Of a stretch of 14,386 bases of DNA, positions 1 through 7,719 are shown one piece after another. This stretch comes from PCC-9228 sp964477525. GTDB lineage: Bacteria > Cyanobacteriota > Cyanobacteriia > Cyanobacteriales > PCC-9228. Where the stretch lies: positions 1-14,386 of the forward strand of contig CAYZHY010000096.1 of NCBI GenBank assembly GCA_964477525.1, read 5' to 3'. Every line of letters begins with the position of its first letter. Positions within the stretch are counted from its first letter, which is position 1. The translations under genes were made by a program, and so were the position numbers. The notes below the pieces were generated by a model that saw nothing but the letters and a program-made list of their open reading frames with translations, made no database searches and was not told the DNA's origin.

Positions 1-35
1 TATATGAGTTGAGTTAACTGGAAAATTGGAAAATC

Positions 36-63
36 TAGTAGGGTACTTTTGTTTACCCTACTA
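36..63. promoter_or_regulatory. Perfect 10-bp hairpin upstream of the glycosyltransferase gene
   Basis: Arms TAGTAGGGTA (36-45) and TACCCTACTA (54-63) are exact inverse complements around an 8-nt loop, 26 nt before the ATG at 90. On the plus strand the stem is followed by A8 rather than T, so it is not a standard terminator for that strand. On the minus strand only GATTTTCC follows. It could be a leader hairpin or a weak terminator of an unseen minus-strand transcript. The structure is seen; its role is unknown. Confidence 0.5.
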
Positions 64-89
64 AAAAAAATTTGTAAGCTAGGGCAAGA

Positions 90-1835
90 ATGGAGCGAAG
101 AAAAAAGTTGTTTCACTATATCGGATTAATCGGTATTATTGCGGTTGGCATAGTTTTGAGATTTTCAAATTTAGATGGCAAGCCTTTATGGTTGGATGAA
201 ATTATAACAGCATTGCTAGTTTTGGGCAAACAATTCCAAACTATTCCTTTAGAGACAATTTTTACATTTGAAGATCTATCATCTTTATTTTCCTTACAAT
301 TCGATGTAAGTTGTAGAACGATTGCTGAACAAGTTACGAGCCATTCCACCCATCCCCCCTTATTTTTTTGTGGCTTGCATCAATGGTTGGTTTTGTGGGA
401 ACCATCTACATTTTCTCTGGCTTGGAAATTGCGATCGCTATCGGCTTTTTTTGGTGTAGCCGCAATCGCAGCTATTTATTTTCTTAATCGTATACTATTT
501 TCTAAAAATGCCGGTCTGATGGCTGCTGCGTTAATGGCAGTTTCGCCATTTGCTGTGTATTTATCCCAGGAAGCACGCCACTATACAATTCCCATGTTCC
601 TGGTTTCTGTAACTCTTCTAGCTAGTTTGGAAATGGTACAAGATTTGCAATCTTGCCAATCCAAACGTTGGTGGATTTGGATGGGATGGGTTATACTGCA
701 TGGAATTGGACTGTACATTCACTATTTTGTTATATTAGTTATCGCTGCTCAAATAGGTACGTTTTTGATTTTTGGGCTGCGTAAAAAATTTCCTAAAAAA
801 AATTGGCAAGAACCTTTGCAAGTAGGCAGTATTTTGTTATTGCCTTTTGTTTTATTTTTACCTTGGTTTGGTACTATCTGGGAACACATTCACCGTTCGG
901 AAACAAATTGGCTACAACCTTTCGATCCAACTTGGGTAGACAGTATTGCTCCTATTTATCAAACTCTTTTAGCATGGTTTAGTATGACAATCGCATTACC
1001 AGTAGAACGCCAACCAATTGGTATTATTATTGCCTTTGGTTCGATTACATTACTGTTTATTGGATGGTTGGTTAAACAGGCAATCGCTGCTTATAAAATA
1101 ATTTATAATTCATATCAACAAAACGATCGTTTTTATTTTCTAGCTATTTTTACGCTTATCGTTTTGTTAGAATTTGCTTTTATTGTTTATATTTTAAGGA
1201 AAGATATTACGGTTGCTCCCCGCTATCATTTCATTTACTATCCTAGTGTTTGCGCATTATTGGGATATCTACTAGTTACGAAAAATTTATATAGAAAACC
1301 TAAATGTAACAATACTTATTTATTATATTTTTATAAAATAAAACCAAAAATGACTGCGATATTACCAATATTGTTTGGTTTGCTGAGCAGTATTTTTGTG
1401 ATTCAAGATATGGTTTTTCAAAAACCCTACTATCCCCAAGAGGTTGCTCAAAAAATAGAGCAATATAACAAAATGGAAATTGTAACAATTGGATATAAAA
1501 ATTTACAGGAAATAGCTTTGGGATTGAGCTTTATTAAAGCAATGCAGGAAAATTTTTCCAAATTGGAACCGCTGCCTCGGTTCGCTTTCTTTTCTCGCTC
1601 TAATAGCTACCAACCAATTTGGCAAAAACTACAAAATTTATCTCGTACAAATTTTGTATCAAGTTACGATGTTTCGATTTATTTATGGGCAATTGCTCCT
1701 GGTTTAAAAAAAGCAGCTTATCCCAAAACTTTACAATTAGGAGATTACTATGTTTGCTCTCAAGAATCAAAAAATTATTTTCGCTTGGGGATTCCTTTTC
1801 AAGGTTATCCCTGCCAAAAAACAAACGGCAAATAG
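90..1835 (+). CDS. Membrane glycosyltransferase, GT39/ArnT-PMT-like (GT-C fold)
   Basis: This 581-aa protein has many membrane segments: one near residues 11-25, then hydrophobic stretches at roughly 115-155, 165-180, 195-228, 245-262, 310-330, 350-370 and 420-440. The first outside loop carries the W-L-D-E motif (about residues 34-37), with the acidic pair expected of GT-C enzymes. The QEARHY motif near residue 160 is also typical of cyanobacterial GT39-type proteins. Such enzymes move a sugar from a polyprenyl-phosphate donor to a lipid, glycan or protein on the outer face of the membrane; donor and acceptor cannot be read here. The C-terminal 140 residues form a soluble domain. A weak AGGG lies 5 nt before the ATG. 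The gene looks clearly more AT-rich than gpmI or the pentapeptide gene, with AT-rich tracts around 1080-1340. It stands alone and converges on the kinase gene. Confidence 0.82.
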   Translation: MERRKKLFHYIGLIGIIAVGIVLRFSNLDGKPLWLDEIITALLVLGKQFQTIPLETIFTFEDLSSLFSLQFDVSCRTIAEQVTSHSTHPPLFFCGLHQWLVLWEPSTFSLAWKLRSLSAFFGVAAIAAIYFLNRILFSKNAGLMAAALMAVSPFAVYLSQEARHYTIPMFLVSVTLLASLEMVQDLQSCQSKRWWIWMGWVILHGIGLYIHYFVILVIAAQIGTFLIFGLRKKFPKKNWQEPLQVGSILLLPFVLFLPWFGTIWEHIHRSETNWLQPFDPTWVDSIAPIYQTLLAWFSMTIALPVERQPIGIIIAFGSITLLFIGWLVKQAIAAYKIIYNSYQQNDRFYFLAIFTLIVLLEFAFIVYILRKDITVAPRYHFIYYPSVCALLGYLLVTKNLYRKPKCNNTYLLYFYKIKPKMTAILPILFGLLSSIFVIQDMVFQKPYYPQEVAQKIEQYNKMEIVTIGYKNLQEIALGLSFIKAMQENFSKLEPLPRFAFFSRSNSYQPIWQKLQNLSRTNFVSSYDVSIYLWAIAPGLKKAAYPKTLQLGDYYVCSQESKNYFRLGIPFQGYPCQKTNGK

Positions 1836-1862
1836 CAAATAGCAAAAAAATACCAGTTCAAA

Positions 1863-1887
1863 TCAAACTCGAGATTGAATAGTTTGA
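1863..1887. terminator. Candidate bidirectional terminator between convergent genes
   Basis: TCAAACT (1863-1869) and AGTTTGA (1881-1887) are exact inverse complements with an 11-nt loop. They sit in the 80-bp gap between the convergent stops of the glycosyltransferase and kinase genes. The stem is short and AT-rich with only modest T-rich sequence after it, so this is a position-based guess. Confidence 0.25.
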
Positions 1888-1915
1888 CTGTTGTAAATTT
1901 TTATGATAAAATAAA

Positions 1916-4069
1916 TCAATTAAGTTTTTCGTTGGCAGAGGTTTGGCTAACCCGATCTACAGACAGTTGCAAATTGTACGATAAAGATTGGCGATCGTTA
2001 GAAACAACAACAATTTCGTAATATCCCGATTCTGGCAACGTTCCCGACCAGCTATAGTTAGACGAATCCTCTAGTAAATTTCCACGTCCAGAAGGCGTAT
2101 AAATAGAAAGTAAGGTAAAACCGTTAGATTCTAAATACAAACGCATTCCCTGACCTTCTTGCAGGAAAGCTACGTAAATTTGTCCTTCTCCTGGTTTCAA
2201 CTCAGCAGAAACCTCTTGAGTAAAAGTATCGCGTTTAAACTGGATGGTTTCTAAATTTTTTCCGCTCTCCAACTTTTGAAGCGTGTCAAATGCGATCGCA
2301 TGCCAAGCCTGTCCCAAAGGCGTTTCTAGCAAATTTTGTTGGCGTAGGTTGGGAAAATAGTGAAAGAAACGAGCATCGACTAGATCGAACCAAGCACGGC
2401 TGCTAACGTGAAGTTGGTTAACTCGCCGTTTCCAGGGTTCGCGATCGCTAGCTTTATAATCACCAATTCTCTCTATAGAATCAGAACCTAACGTTTCCAA
2501 CAAATCCAGAAGTATTTCTGCTTCGCGATCCCAACGTTCGCGCCAGATTTTATCTTCTGGTTGGTCGCTCAGGCTGCGGTCTTGTTGTTGGGGAAAACGT
2601 GCGTAAAATGCCTGGTCCACCATATTAGCAAATAATGAATAATCGATCCCCAATTCTCTGCGACGTTCGCGCAAAGCAATTTTCCGTTTCCGTTCCGCTT
2701 CCGATAATTCTAGGGATAAAGGTGGTGCTTCCGAATCGCGATTCGTTTGAAAATCTTTTGGCGAAAACAAGGGAGATGGTGATGGTTGAGAAGATCCCGA
2801 TTGTTTTTCTGTCTCGGAATGCCTTTGCAGCCATTGCCAAGTCACCCACCATCCCAAACTGGCGGATATGGGAACCACAATAATTGCAGCTAGCAATCCT
2901 CCCCATAACAAGCGACGCGGTTTTCGATTGTTGGTTGTTGGCACAGCTGGTGAAATATTGGGAACGGCGTTTTCTGTTTTCCCATGGCCGTTTTGGTTTT
3001 TGGTATTGCTATGACCGTTTTGGTTTTTTGTTGGATTTTGCCTTTCTTGTGGCATTGACGAAGTTGACAGCAGCGTATCAGCATTTACGATCGTACTTTC
3101 TCCCTGGCTATGGGAAGATATTGTCGTTAGTTGCTGCAAAACTTCTCTCGCCGAAGCTATGCGGTCGTTAGGTTTGATAGCCAGCATTTGTTCTAAGATA
3201 GCTGCCAATTCTTTGCTAAGAGCAATATTGCCATTTTCTTGCCAAACCCACTTCAAAGTATGGCTATCCAACAATTCTTGGGGTTCTTTTCCAGTTACCA
3301 ACACTAACGACGTTACCGCCAAAGCATACAAGTCACTGTGGGGATAGACAGAACCTGTTTGAATTTGTTCTTCTGGTGCAAATCCTACTTTCCCCAATCG
3401 TGTTGGCGGCTGACAAACACTGGTTTTGCCGGTGGTGGCAACTTCTGAATCAATCTGTGCGGCCAATTGCTTGACGCCACCAAAATCGATTAACACTGGC
3501 AATCCATCAACTTGCCGTTGAATAATATTATCCGGTGAAATATCGCGATGAATAACACCGCAATTGTGAATATATTCCAAAACTGGCAAAACCAATAGCA
3601 ATAGCTGGCGTATTTCTGCCTCGGAAAATGTGTGACCGGCTTGCAATCGTTCCGCCAGTAGCTGTTGGTAAGACTTCCCTTCTACGTAATCTTGTACTAA
3701 AAACAAACTCCCCTGTTCCTCTTTAGTAGTGCGAAATAGTTCGCGAAAACGAGGAATTTGGGAATGGTTTAACTGGTACAAAATATTAGCTTCCCTTTCA
3801 AAAAGCTCTTTGGCTTTTTGCTGTTGGTAAGTTCCTCGGGTTTGGGGAGCAAATTCTTTGAGAACGCATAGTTCTTGAAATCGATTTAAGTCTTGAGCTA
3901 AATAGGTACGTCCAAAACCACCACGTCCTAGTTGTTTTAAAATTTGATAGCGTTCGCCAAGTACTGTATTGGGTTGGATATTGAGACCAACCAGGGATTC
4001 ACCGCAATACTGGCAAAAGCGACTGGAGGAAGGATTATTGTGTCCTTGAGAGCAACGGCGAGATTCCAT
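1916..4069 (-). CDS. Transmembrane Ser/Thr protein kinase with N-terminal zinc ribbon
   Basis: This 717-aa protein has four parts. Residues 6-22 form a zinc-ribbon-like motif (Cys6, His10, Cys19, Cys22). Residues about 40-315 are a Hanks-type kinase with all key residues: glycine loop GRGGFG (48-53), Lys71, helix-C Glu93, HRD at 174-176 with Asn181, DFG at 195-197 and APE at 231-233. The catalytic loop reads HRDISPDN rather than HRDLKPEN, as in many cyanobacterial kinases. A Gln/Asn/Ser-rich linker leads to one membrane helix at about 387-409. The C-terminal 300 residues hold a helical region (about 450-605) and then a beta-rich, PPC-like segment (about 612-704) that I recognise from cyanobacterial kinases. 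It is probably a sensor on the far side of the membrane, although its ligand is unknown. It is expected to phosphorylate Ser/Thr on unknown targets. It lies 72 bp downstream of the NblB-like gene on the same strand. Confidence 0.9.
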   Translation of the reverse strand: MESRRCSQGHNNPSSSRFCQYCGESLVGLNIQPNTVLGERYQILKQLGRGGFGRTYLAQDLNRFQELCVLKEFAPQTRGTYQQQKAKELFEREANILYQLNHSQIPRFRELFRTTKEEQGSLFLVQDYVEGKSYQQLLAERLQAGHTFSEAEIRQLLLLVLPVLEYIHNCGVIHRDISPDNIIQRQVDGLPVLIDFGGVKQLAAQIDSEVATTGKTSVCQPPTRLGKVGFAPEEQIQTGSVYPHSDLYALAVTSLVLVTGKEPQELLDSHTLKWVWQENGNIALSKELAAILEQMLAIKPNDRIASAREVLQQLTTISSHSQGESTIVNADTLLSTSSMPQERQNPTKNQNGHSNTKNQNGHGKTENAVPNISPAVPTTNNRKPRRLLWGGLLAAIIVVPISASLGWWVTWQWLQRHSETEKQSGSSQPSPSPLFSPKDFQTNRDSEAPPLSLELSEAERKRKIALRERRRELGIDYSLFANMVDQAFYARFPQQQDRSLSDQPEDKIWRERWDREAEILLDLLETLGSDSIERIGDYKASDREPWKRRVNQLHVSSRAWFDLVDARFFHYFPNLRQQNLLETPLGQAWHAIAFDTLQKLESGKNLETIQFKRDTFTQEVSAELKPGEGQIYVAFLQEGQGMRLYLESNGFTLLSIYTPSGRGNLLEDSSNYSWSGTLPESGYYEIVVVSNDRQSLSYNLQLSVDRVSQTSANEKLN
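2984..3037 (-). repeat. 27-bp tandem duplication in the kinase linker
   Basis: Two adjacent 27-bp units (2984-3010 and 3011-3037) encode two 9-residue units, TKNQNGHSN and TKNQNGHGK, at about residues 347-365. They lie in the disordered linker between the kinase domain and the membrane helix. The first 21 nt of the units differ at two positions. The unit length keeps the frame, so copy number could vary without breaking the gene. Confidence 0.7.
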
Positions 4070-4141
4070 ACTTCTAATAGTTGCGACGCCTGCTATCTAG
4101 ACGCCAAAGATGTTCGCATCGTTGTTCGTGGTTTATATAGT

Positions 4142-4807
4142 TTATAGAGTGGCCAGGCGGGTTTGTGCTTCCGCTGCCACTTGTTCGATTTCATCTTGAG
4201 CTAAGGTTTCCAAAATTTGGCGTACTCGTTCGTCATGAAAATTTCCGAGTGCTTGTACCAGGCGATAGCGAACTTGCCAGTCTTGGTTATGAGTTTGTTC
4301 GGCTAAAAGATCGATGGCGCGTTCGTCGCCAAGTTCTCCTAGCGAACCCACTGCACTGGTTTGGATGAGAGGTTCTGGCGATCGCAAGGCTTCTGCCAAC
4401 AAATCGAAAGCTCGTCGATCCCCCATCTCGCCTAAAGCGGCAATGATGCTCATTTGCACGATCCAATCGGAAGAGTTGTGGTACAAGGTGCGCAAATCTT
4501 CCAGCGTCTCGGTCATCTGTAAGGCACCCAAAGCATCGGCAGCAGCTGCCTTGACATCAGCTTCTTCGTCGTGTTGCAAGCGATCGCGCAAGATTTCTAA
4601 GGCTTTCGCAGGATTTTCACGTCCTAATGTAGATACTTGACTGACCGCTGCATACCGTACTCGGGGATTGCTATCAAAAATAGGGGTTTGGATAGCTTCA
4701 AAAGCAACGGCAGCATCTAATTCGCGCAGTTGGTTAACGCCACGCAAGCGATCGCCCAAATCCTCCGATTTGAGCATCTTTTTGACAGATTCCGGGGTGA
4801 TACTCAC
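4142..4807 (-). CDS. nblB: HEAT/PBS-lyase-repeat protein, NblB-like phycobilisome degradation factor
   Basis: This 221-aa protein is built almost wholly of helical HEAT-like repeats of about 30 residues; typical units read RVRYAAVSQVSTLG, DVKAAAADALGAL, IVQMSIIAALGEMGD and QVRYRLVQALGNF. Length, N-terminal sequence and repeat pattern match cyanobacterial NblB. That family resembles the CpcE/CpcF bilin lyases and is needed for ordered phycobilisome breakdown under nutrient starvation, probably by acting on bilin-carrying subunits. The start is GTG at 4805-4807, supported by AAAGGAG on the minus strand (GGAG at 4816-4819, 8 nt away). It sits between the CBS-domain gene (84 bp upstream) and the kinase gene (72 bp downstream). 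Cyanobacteria often carry several HEAT paralogues, so the exact assignment could be wrong even though the family is clear. Confidence 0.72.
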   Translation of the reverse strand: MSITPESVKKMLKSEDLGDRLRGVNQLRELDAAVAFEAIQTPIFDSNPRVRYAAVSQVSTLGRENPAKALEILRDRLQHDEEADVKAAAADALGALQMTETLEDLRTLYHNSSDWIVQMSIIAALGEMGDRRAFDLLAEALRSPEPLIQTSAVGSLGELGDERAIDLLAEQTHNQDWQVRYRLVQALGNFHDERVRQILETLAQDEIEQVAAEAQTRLATL

Positions 4808-4891
4808 CGGCGTCGCTCCTTTTCTTTCTTTTTCGTTTCACAAAAGATATTTTGCATAGGATGGAACGGGTTAAATAGGTACTGTCAACAA

Positions 4892-5356
4892 TCAATCTAG
4901 ATTGGAAGCCATTTCGCGGACAATATCGCCTCTGGTCAAAATTCCCACTAATTTCCCTTCGTTGTCGATCGCTGGCAAACGATGTATATCTTTTTCCAAC
5001 ATAAGTTTGGCAACTTCTTTTAGGGTTTTCTCTGGTTTGGTGGTAATGGGATGTTTGCTCATCACCTCTTCTACAGTCTGTCCCAAAGCTTTGTGAATTT
5101 CTTCTTGATAGTGGGCCGGATTTTGTAAGTAAATCACGCTGTCGAGCAGGACCACATAAGGAGGAAGAACCACCCCAGTTTCCTGCCACATAATATCAGT
5201 ATCGGCAATGACGCCAACCAATTTCCCTTTTTGGTTGACGACGGGAAGACCACTGATGTGATGTTCTGCCAAAAGTTTGATGGCATCTCGCAGGGGAGCT
5301 TCTGGTGATATATACAGCGGGTCGCTGGTCATAATGTCGGCGACGGTTTTGGACAT
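4892..5356 (-). CDS. Two-CBS-domain regulatory protein
   Basis: This 154-aa soluble protein is a single CBS pair with no effector domain. CBS1 spans about residues 4-58 (ADIMTSDPLYISPEAPL and GLPVVNQKGKLVGVIADTDI). CBS2 spans about 93-152 (VEEVMSKHPITTKPEKTL and RLPAIDNEGKLVGILTRGDI). Between them is a 30-residue insert rich in Tyr and aliphatic residues. CBS pairs bind adenine nucleotides such as AMP or ATP and act as energy sensors. Stand-alone pairs of this shape occur across cyanobacteria and resemble the plant chloroplast CBSX proteins in outline. The start is supported by AAGGGA at 5365-5370, 8 nt before the ATG. It is the first gene of the minus-strand group that continues with the NblB-like and kinase genes. 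Ligand and partner are not readable. Confidence 0.85.
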   Translation of the reverse strand: MSKTVADIMTSDPLYISPEAPLRDAIKLLAEHHISGLPVVNQKGKLVGVIADTDIMWQETGVVLPPYVVLLDSVIYLQNPAHYQEEIHKALGQTVEEVMSKHPITTKPEKTLKEVAKLMLEKDIHRLPAIDNEGKLVGILTRGDIVREMASNLD

Positions 5357-5478
5357 GGTTGGATTCCCTTGGGCAACAAATAAAAAGTCCTGAAATTATG
5401 ATACCCCTGCAAGCAGCGTTGGGAAAGCTTTACTTACAACAAATCCGTTTTTCAGTATACTTTCAAAAAAGCTATTTA

Positions 5479-5579
5479 TATAGCAATTTCAAATCAAACG
5501 CAAACAGTTAAAATATGAAAGTGAAAAATACATTGCCTTCGCCTCTAGAAGCATTCACAATTTTAATGAAAACGCTATA
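5479..5579. repeat. Short repeated intergenic element, copy A (MITE-like)
   Basis: The left end (5479-5514) and right end (5559-5579) match the ends of a second element at 13903-14049. The left ends share an exact 12-mer CAAACGCAAACA (5495-5506); the right ends agree at 19 of 21 positions around ATGAAAACG. Read inward, the two ends are imperfect inverted repeats (TATAGC...TTAAAAT on each side). TATAGCAATTT also occurs directly at both edges (5479-5489 and 5576-5586). The interior differs from copy B and holds only a 21-codon ORF. There is no transposase. It looks like a short non-autonomous mobile element or dispersed intergenic repeat. Confidence 0.55.
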
Positions 5580-5594
5580 GCAATTTTTAACCAA

Positions 5595-5689
5595 AGGTGA
5601 AATCAACACCTGGTAGGGGACAACCGCTGTTTGCTTTCCCCCCAAAACTGGGGCGAGATTCGAGGAAACGGCATAATGCCATATATGGC
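5595..5689. other. Cluster of hairpins in the CBS-ferredoxin gap
   Basis: Several structures sit close together: AGGTG/CACCT (5595-5611); a G-rich hairpin whose GGGGA (5616-5620) pairs with TCCCC (5637-5641) and CAAC with GTT-G inside; CCCC-AAAACT-GGGG (5640-5653), which would compete for the same C run; and a perfect 12-bp palindrome GCCATATATGGC (5678-5689). The first hairpins resemble G/C-armed intergenic repeats frequent in cyanobacteria. No function can be assigned. Confidence 0.45.
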
Positions 5690-5893
5690 CCTCCGTTGGG
5701 CAATCACGAAATCGACCGACACATCAAGCAACATGGCTACGTATAGGAACGGAAATTATAAGTTACGGGGAAATCTTTGCCTATTGCTAATCACCCGCTT
5801 CCCATAATTAAGCTGTTGGCGAGCTGCCCTTCATAAGGTTGCAAAAAATGGCAAAATGTGGAAGCTCTCAGAAAACGAACGCTACGATGAAAA

Positions 5894-5899
5894 TATACT
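5894..5899 (+). promoter_or_regulatory. Possible -10 box for the [2Fe-2S] protein gene
   Basis: TATACT lies 42 nt before the ATG at 5942. No good -35 hexamer stands 16-18 nt upstream, so this would be an extended or activator-dependent promoter at best. Confidence 0.25.
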
Positions 5900-5941
5900 A
5901 AACATGTTTCAGTTTGCAGGTTTTGGAATTGGAAGAACACT

Positions 5942-6265
5942 ATGACAGGTTCCCCACAGCCATCCGAACAGCAATCTCGTCGCGTTATCGTTTGCCAAAA
6001 CGACGACTGCTGCCGCCATGGTTCTAAAGAAACTCTGAAGGCATTTCAAGAAGCTACAAGTTGGCAGGAAAATATAACCGTACAAACTAGTGGTTGTATG
6101 GGACAGTGCAGCATTGGTCCTACCGTACGCATCCTCCCAGATGAGGTTTGGTACTATCGAGTTAGTGCCCAAGATGTGCAGCAAATTGTCGAACAGCACC
6201 TCCAAGGTGGCGAACAAGTTGAGGAAAAACTGAATCCGAGGATTCATATGCGTTTTCCCGTTTAG
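5942..6265 (+). CDS. Thioredoxin-like [2Fe-2S] ferredoxin-domain protein
   Basis: This is a 107-aa soluble protein. Residues about 14-85 form the thioredoxin-like [2Fe-2S] fold, with cysteines in the expected places: VCQNDDCCRHGS (Cys18, then Cys23 or Cys24) and SGCMGQCSIGP (Cys52 and Cys56). The family resembles Aquifex 2Fe-2S ferredoxin and the NuoE/HoxE-type cluster domain, and is common in cyanobacteria as a small stand-alone electron carrier or cluster protein of uncertain partner. The doubled Cys23-Cys24 is slightly unusual and leaves open which one binds iron. GGAAG at 5931-5935, 6 nt before the ATG, supports the start. The last 20 residues lie beyond the fold. The stop overlaps that of the convergent hydrolase gene by 4 bp. 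Confidence 0.85.
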   Translation: MTGSPQPSEQQSRRVIVCQNDDCCRHGSKETLKAFQEATSWQENITVQTSGCMGQCSIGPTVRILPDEVWYYRVSAQDVQQIVEQHLQGGEQVEEKLNPRIHMRFPV

Positions 6266-7185
6266 CTAGATGGGGTCTTCCCGGCATGGGAAATTTGGTT
6301 GTAGACCCAAGAACGTATGAGTTGGTTGACTTGTTGGGGACTTTCGTCGTGGGGACAGTGACCGGCTTGCAGGTAAGATTCGCACAGTTGGGGGTAAAAA
6401 CGGCGAAATTTGGCGCTGCGATCGCGTACGTTCATCCAGCAATCGCCTTCTCCCCAAATCGTATATAAAGGACAAGATAGGTTCGCTAGCAGTTCGTCTA
6501 CAGGTGTTCCCCGAGGCGTTTTGAAAACGGAAGCAAAGACTTTGGCAGCACCGCGATCGCAAGAAGGACGATAAATTTCTTCTACCAAGCGATCGGTGAC
6601 GGCAGTTTTGTCCAGGTACACTTTTTCTAGAGTCTTGCGGATAACAGATTTGCGGCGCGTATATTGGAAAATTAAAAAGCTTACCCAGTTTTGTAGTAGC
6701 AGCGATCGCATGGCTTGACGGTACAGACGGCGAAGACCAGTAGGTTTCGGTTGGACAGATGTATCGGAAAACGGACCGGCACTGTTGAGTAAAATAACAC
6801 CAACGGCAGATTCTGGTTTTTGGGCCGCTACGCACAGGGAAACGTATCCCCCTAAAGAATTGCCGACGAGAACTACCGGCCTGCCGATTTTTTCGCGAAT
6901 AAAGTCGTGCAGCAAATCGCGCCACAAATCGCCACTATACTGCCAATCTGGTTTGTCCGAACGTCCAAATCCTAACAGGTCAATTGCCCAAACCTGAAAA
7001 TCCCGTTGCAATTCAGCGATATTTTTGCGCCAGTGGTCTGTAGACGCACCAAATCCATGCACCAGTATCAAAGGAGGGTGGGTTGGGTCGGTTTGGCCGG
7101 CACAAACGTAGTAGATAGAGCGATCGCGCCACGTCCAAGTGGTACCGGGAATTTCTGTAGGTAGGGAACTAGAGGCAGTTTGCAT
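6262..7185 (-). CDS. Alpha/beta-fold hydrolase
   Basis: This 307-aa protein shows the full alpha/beta hydrolase pattern: oxyanion motif HGFG (43-46), the strand with DLLGFGRSDKP (69-79), the nucleophile elbow GNSLGG with Ser110, the acid Asp248 in WGEGDCW and the base His276 in AGHCPHDE. A helical cap is expected at about residues 140-235, which is positively charged and hydrophobic there (QAMRSLLLQNWVSFLIFQ), perhaps a membrane-facing or substrate-lid surface. No signal peptide is seen, so it should be cytosolic or peripheral. Cyanobacterial proteins of this shape are related to the plant chloroplast group that includes pheophytinase, but the substrate cannot be told from sequence. No good ribosome binding site precedes the ATG. 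It is transcribed toward the [2Fe-2S] gene and shares its stop region. Confidence 0.85.
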   Translation of the reverse strand: MQTASSSLPTEIPGTTWTWRDRSIYYVCAGQTDPTHPPLILVHGFGASTDHWRKNIAELQRDFQVWAIDLLGFGRSDKPDWQYSGDLWRDLLHDFIREKIGRPVVLVGNSLGGYVSLCVAAQKPESAVGVILLNSAGPFSDTSVQPKPTGLRRLYRQAMRSLLLQNWVSFLIFQYTRRKSVIRKTLEKVYLDKTAVTDRLVEEIYRPSCDRGAAKVFASVFKTPRGTPVDELLANLSCPLYTIWGEGDCWMNVRDRSAKFRRFYPQLCESYLQAGHCPHDESPQQVNQLIRSWVYNQISHAGKTPSS

Positions 7186-7719
7186 GGTTGCGAATAGAGG
7201 TTAAAACCAACAACAAGAGATAAAAGATATTAAGTAATGTAACATTTCCATCGTTCGAGTAGGTGCTGGGTAGCAGTTTTGTTTTGGTGGTTTCTAGTTT
7301 TTTTAGAGAAAGAGAGCGAAGGAATTTAGCATTTTTAGTGGTAGCCAGAGCATAAATTTTTTCGGAAAGTGCAACACAAAGTTGCACTTTACGATAAAAT
7401 AAACTAGAGAGTGTATAGGCTCTTACAAATTCGATCCTGCGAAGGTTCGATCGCTCCCAACAGATTGGAAGTCTGGAGCCTGAGTTCAAGACTTAGGTAA
7501 AATCCCAGTTTTTTGCTACCTGCTACTATACTCCCAATCAAGAGCTTGGATGAAAATTGGAACCAAGCTTTTCGCAGTAAAGCTTTAAAGTATTTTCCCA
7601 TATTCGGTAAATAGGTTCGTAGTCCAATTCCGGTGCCTACGCTTTGACGATGTAACTCGTTGTCTAAAGGGCAGCTACATTGTCCTAAAGCAAACCATAC
7701 CGAGTTTCTTGTGGAGACG

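Noticed and set aside
4734..5189. 151-codon minus-strand frame across the CBS-NblB junction
   Set aside because: It is a shadow of two well-supported genes in other frames and has no family resemblance.
6266..6925. 219-codon minus-strand frame inside the hydrolase gene
   Set aside because: It is an Arg/Ser/Cys-rich shadow of the hydrolase, which has an intact catalytic triad in its own frame.
7420..7465. GGTTCGATC resembling a tRNA T-loop
   Set aside because: The flanking 5-nt arms do not pair, and no acceptor, D or anticodon arms can be built around it on either strand.
7169..7489. 106-codon minus-strand frame upstream of the hydrolase
   Set aside because: It overlaps the hydrolase start in another frame, has low-complexity composition and no ribosome site.
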